Positions 62,965-64,000 of a stretch of DNA of 64,000 bases are shown here, in pieces; positions within the stretch are counted from its first letter, which is position 1; each line of letters starts with the position of its first letter. The notes below the pieces were generated by a model. That model was not told the origin of the DNA. It did no database searches and saw nothing but the letters and a program-made list of their open reading frames with translations. The position numbers and the translations under genes are program-made. Source of the stretch: Balneolaceae bacterium UBA3186 (GTDB lineage: Bacteria > Bacteroidota > Rhodothermia > Balneolales > Balneolaceae); NCBI GenBank assembly GCA_002364085.1, contig DEXK01000002.1, forward strand, positions 19,648 through 83,647. Direction: 5' to 3'.

Positions 62965-63465
62965 ATGAAAATAAGATCATCCTTCCTCTTTCTGCTTATA
63001 GTTTTTATAAGTTCTTCATTATTTGCACAAAATGAAGTGGAGACAGAACGACATTCTTTGATCGGCATCAAAAAATTTGGCATTTCTGTTGAAATAGAGA
63101 AACCAATCGGTTTAAAAGAAGCCACTTTGAATCCGGCTCAAATTCAAAAAGAGATTAACGAAAGTTTTGAAACGCTACCAGTAACTCTATTAAATTTTAA
63201 CGAGCTCAAAGAATCCTTTTATAATCCGTTTTTCTATGTTCATGTAAACATTATGCAAGCTGAAGATGGAATTTATCCTTTTTCTATTGAAATGAGATTT
63301 TATCAACCCATTAAACTGAGTTTAAAAAACGATTTGGAGAGCATGGCATCTACCTGGCACTCCGGGTACGTTGGCATGGTTTCATTTGATAGAGTAAATG
63401 AAATTGCCGGAGTTGTTGTGGAAGCAACCAAAGAGTTTAAAGAAGAATTCGAAAGGTTAAACTGA
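62965..63465 (+). CDS. Small exported protein of unknown function
   Basis: A 166-residue protein with a signal peptide (about 1-20, ending SSLFAQ). The mature part has mixed alpha/beta character (ALNPAQIQKEINESF, FYVHVNIMQAEDGIYPF). No family recognised. The next gene starts at the base after its stop, so the two are co-transcribed. Confidence 0.7.
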   Translation: MKIRSSFLFLLIVFISSSLFAQNEVETERHSLIGIKKFGISVEIEKPIGLKEATLNPAQIQKEINESFETLPVTLLNFNELKESFYNPFFYVHVNIMQAEDGIYPFSIEMRFYQPIKLSLKNDLESMASTWHSGYVGMVSFDRVNEIAGVVVEATKEFKEEFERLN

Positions 63466-63822
63466 ATGAATATTGAGGAGTATCGAAATTTTTGTCTTGC
63501 TTTACCCGGGGTAACGGAAGGCTTTCCATTTGGACCGGAAACTATAGTCTTTAAAGTGATGAACAAGATGTTTGCTCTCACTAATATCGAAACTTATGAC
63601 TTTGTGAATCTGAAATGTGATCCTGAAAGGGCTATTATGTTAAGAGAAGAATACGATGGGATAAGTCCGGGATGGCATATGAATAAAGTTCATTGGAACT
63701 CTGTTAAAACTTCTGCAGATGTTGATGATGAACTGCTTAAAGAACTTATTCGGCACTCTTACGAACTGATTGTTGAAAGCCTTCCCAAAAAAAGAAAAGA
63801 AGAGCTTAAGCTTCTTTCTTAG
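63466..63822 (+). CDS. MmcQ/YjbR family protein
   Basis: A 118-residue MmcQ/YjbR-type protein: NIEEYRNFCLALPGVTEGFP, VFKVMNKMFALTNIE, GISPGWHMNKVHWNSVKTS, LLKELIRHSYELIVESLP. Full length. The fold binds DNA in some members, but the cellular role is not established. It abuts the upstream gene with no gap. Its last 17 bases overlap a gene on the opposite strand. Confidence 0.88.
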   Translation: MNIEEYRNFCLALPGVTEGFPFGPETIVFKVMNKMFALTNIETYDFVNLKCDPERAIMLREEYDGISPGWHMNKVHWNSVKTSADVDDELLKELIRHSYELIVESLPKKRKEELKLLS

Positions 63823-64000
63823 CGGTATTTTTTTTCCCCGGAATAATTCGGCCTAATGTCTTCTTTAGAAAAAGAGTAAAAAATTCCCTCTGGCCAAACA
63901 GCACTCCATAGATATAGAGAAATAGATTATAAAGTGGCAAAATAGTAACGATCCAAATCAAAGCGCGTTGCCAGAAAGGAAATTCATCTGTAACACCTAA
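63806..64000 (-). CDS. C-terminus of a membrane protein, truncated by the window edge
   Basis: Only the last 64 codons plus stop are inside the window (stop at 63806-63808). The reading is open to the window edge: FPFWQRALIWIVTILPLYNL and then GVLFGQREFFTLFLKKTLGR, ending KKNTAKKEA. This looks like a TM helix and a basic C-terminal tail. The pattern resembles DUF6787-type membrane proteins, but the family is uncertain from the fragment. Confidence 0.6.
   Translation of the reverse strand, partial: LGVTDEFPFWQRALIWIVTILPLYNLFLYIYGVLFGQREFFTLFLKKTLGRIIPGKKNTAKKEA

Overview
The window is 64 kb of an AT-rich bacterial chromosome. The gene content points to the Bacteroidota/Balneolota lineage, most likely a Balneolaceae-like organism. 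Signs of this are two RagB/SusD-like lipoproteins, many lipoprotein signal peptides, lineage-typical families (DUF3078, DUF2851, DUF3667), few clear Shine-Dalgarno sequences, a few TAnnTTTG-like promoter elements, and an expanded family of membrane proteins joining a FlgO/TolB-N-like domain to TPRs. The taxonomic call is inferred from gene content; there is no rRNA or other decisive marker here. There is no CRISPR array, prophage, transposase or rRNA operon.

Layout. 1-0.4 kb: a DksA-type zinc-finger regulator on the minus strand. 0.48-12.3 kb: five tandem paralogous membrane proteins (three N-terminal TM helices, a FlgO/TolB-N-like domain, a TPR superhelix). They are separated by four spacers of exactly 157 bp, each with an 86-bp inverted repeat. 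This is the most unusual part of the window. 12.4-16.7 kb: DUF456 protein, POT peptide transporter, outer-membrane barrel, mnmE. 16.8-21.7 kb: a surface lipoprotein with an InlB-B-like repeat, facing two tandem SusD-like lipoproteins that have no SusC partner in the window. 21.9-25.3 kb: secG, an MscS channel, a YitT protein, a metallo-beta-lactamase-fold gene broken by a frameshift and a TGA, and a 61-aa zinc-ribbon-like protein. 25.5-32.0 kb: a TamB/TamA-like outer-membrane assembly pair. 32.1-36.7 kb: M14 peptidase and a metal-handling cluster (CDF exporter, SCO, PCuAC, DUF411). 36.8-39.0 kb: an Sm-like/barrel protein, a triple Fe-S-domain protein, DUF423 and DUF427. 39-43 kb: PhoH-like ATPase, SpoU methyltransferase with a heptanucleotide tandem repeat at its start codon, ALDH7 dehydrogenase. 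43-51 kb: exported RidA-like protein, hybrid histidine kinase, a four-gene minus operon (PyrR-like PRTase, DUF3078, PLP decarboxylase, DUF3667), YtxH and DUF2851. 51-56 kb: tRNA-Gln, then prs-rplY-pth and a membrane pyrophosphatase (hppA). 56-64 kb: an unknown protein, a large TolB-propeller/amidohydrolase fusion, pyrF-rnhA, tsaD, a small exported protein, an MmcQ/YjbR-like protein and the 3' end of a membrane-protein gene on the minus strand.

How it fits together. Most of the window is housekeeping: translation and tRNA modification (mnmE, tsaD, rplY, pth, tRNA-Gln), nucleotide synthesis (prs, pyrF, PyrR-like), envelope biogenesis (secG, TamA/B) and ion handling. The accessory interest lies in the five-gene TPR array, whose N-terminal halves are nearly constant while the TPR halves differ, and in the dispersed palindromic repeats between genes.
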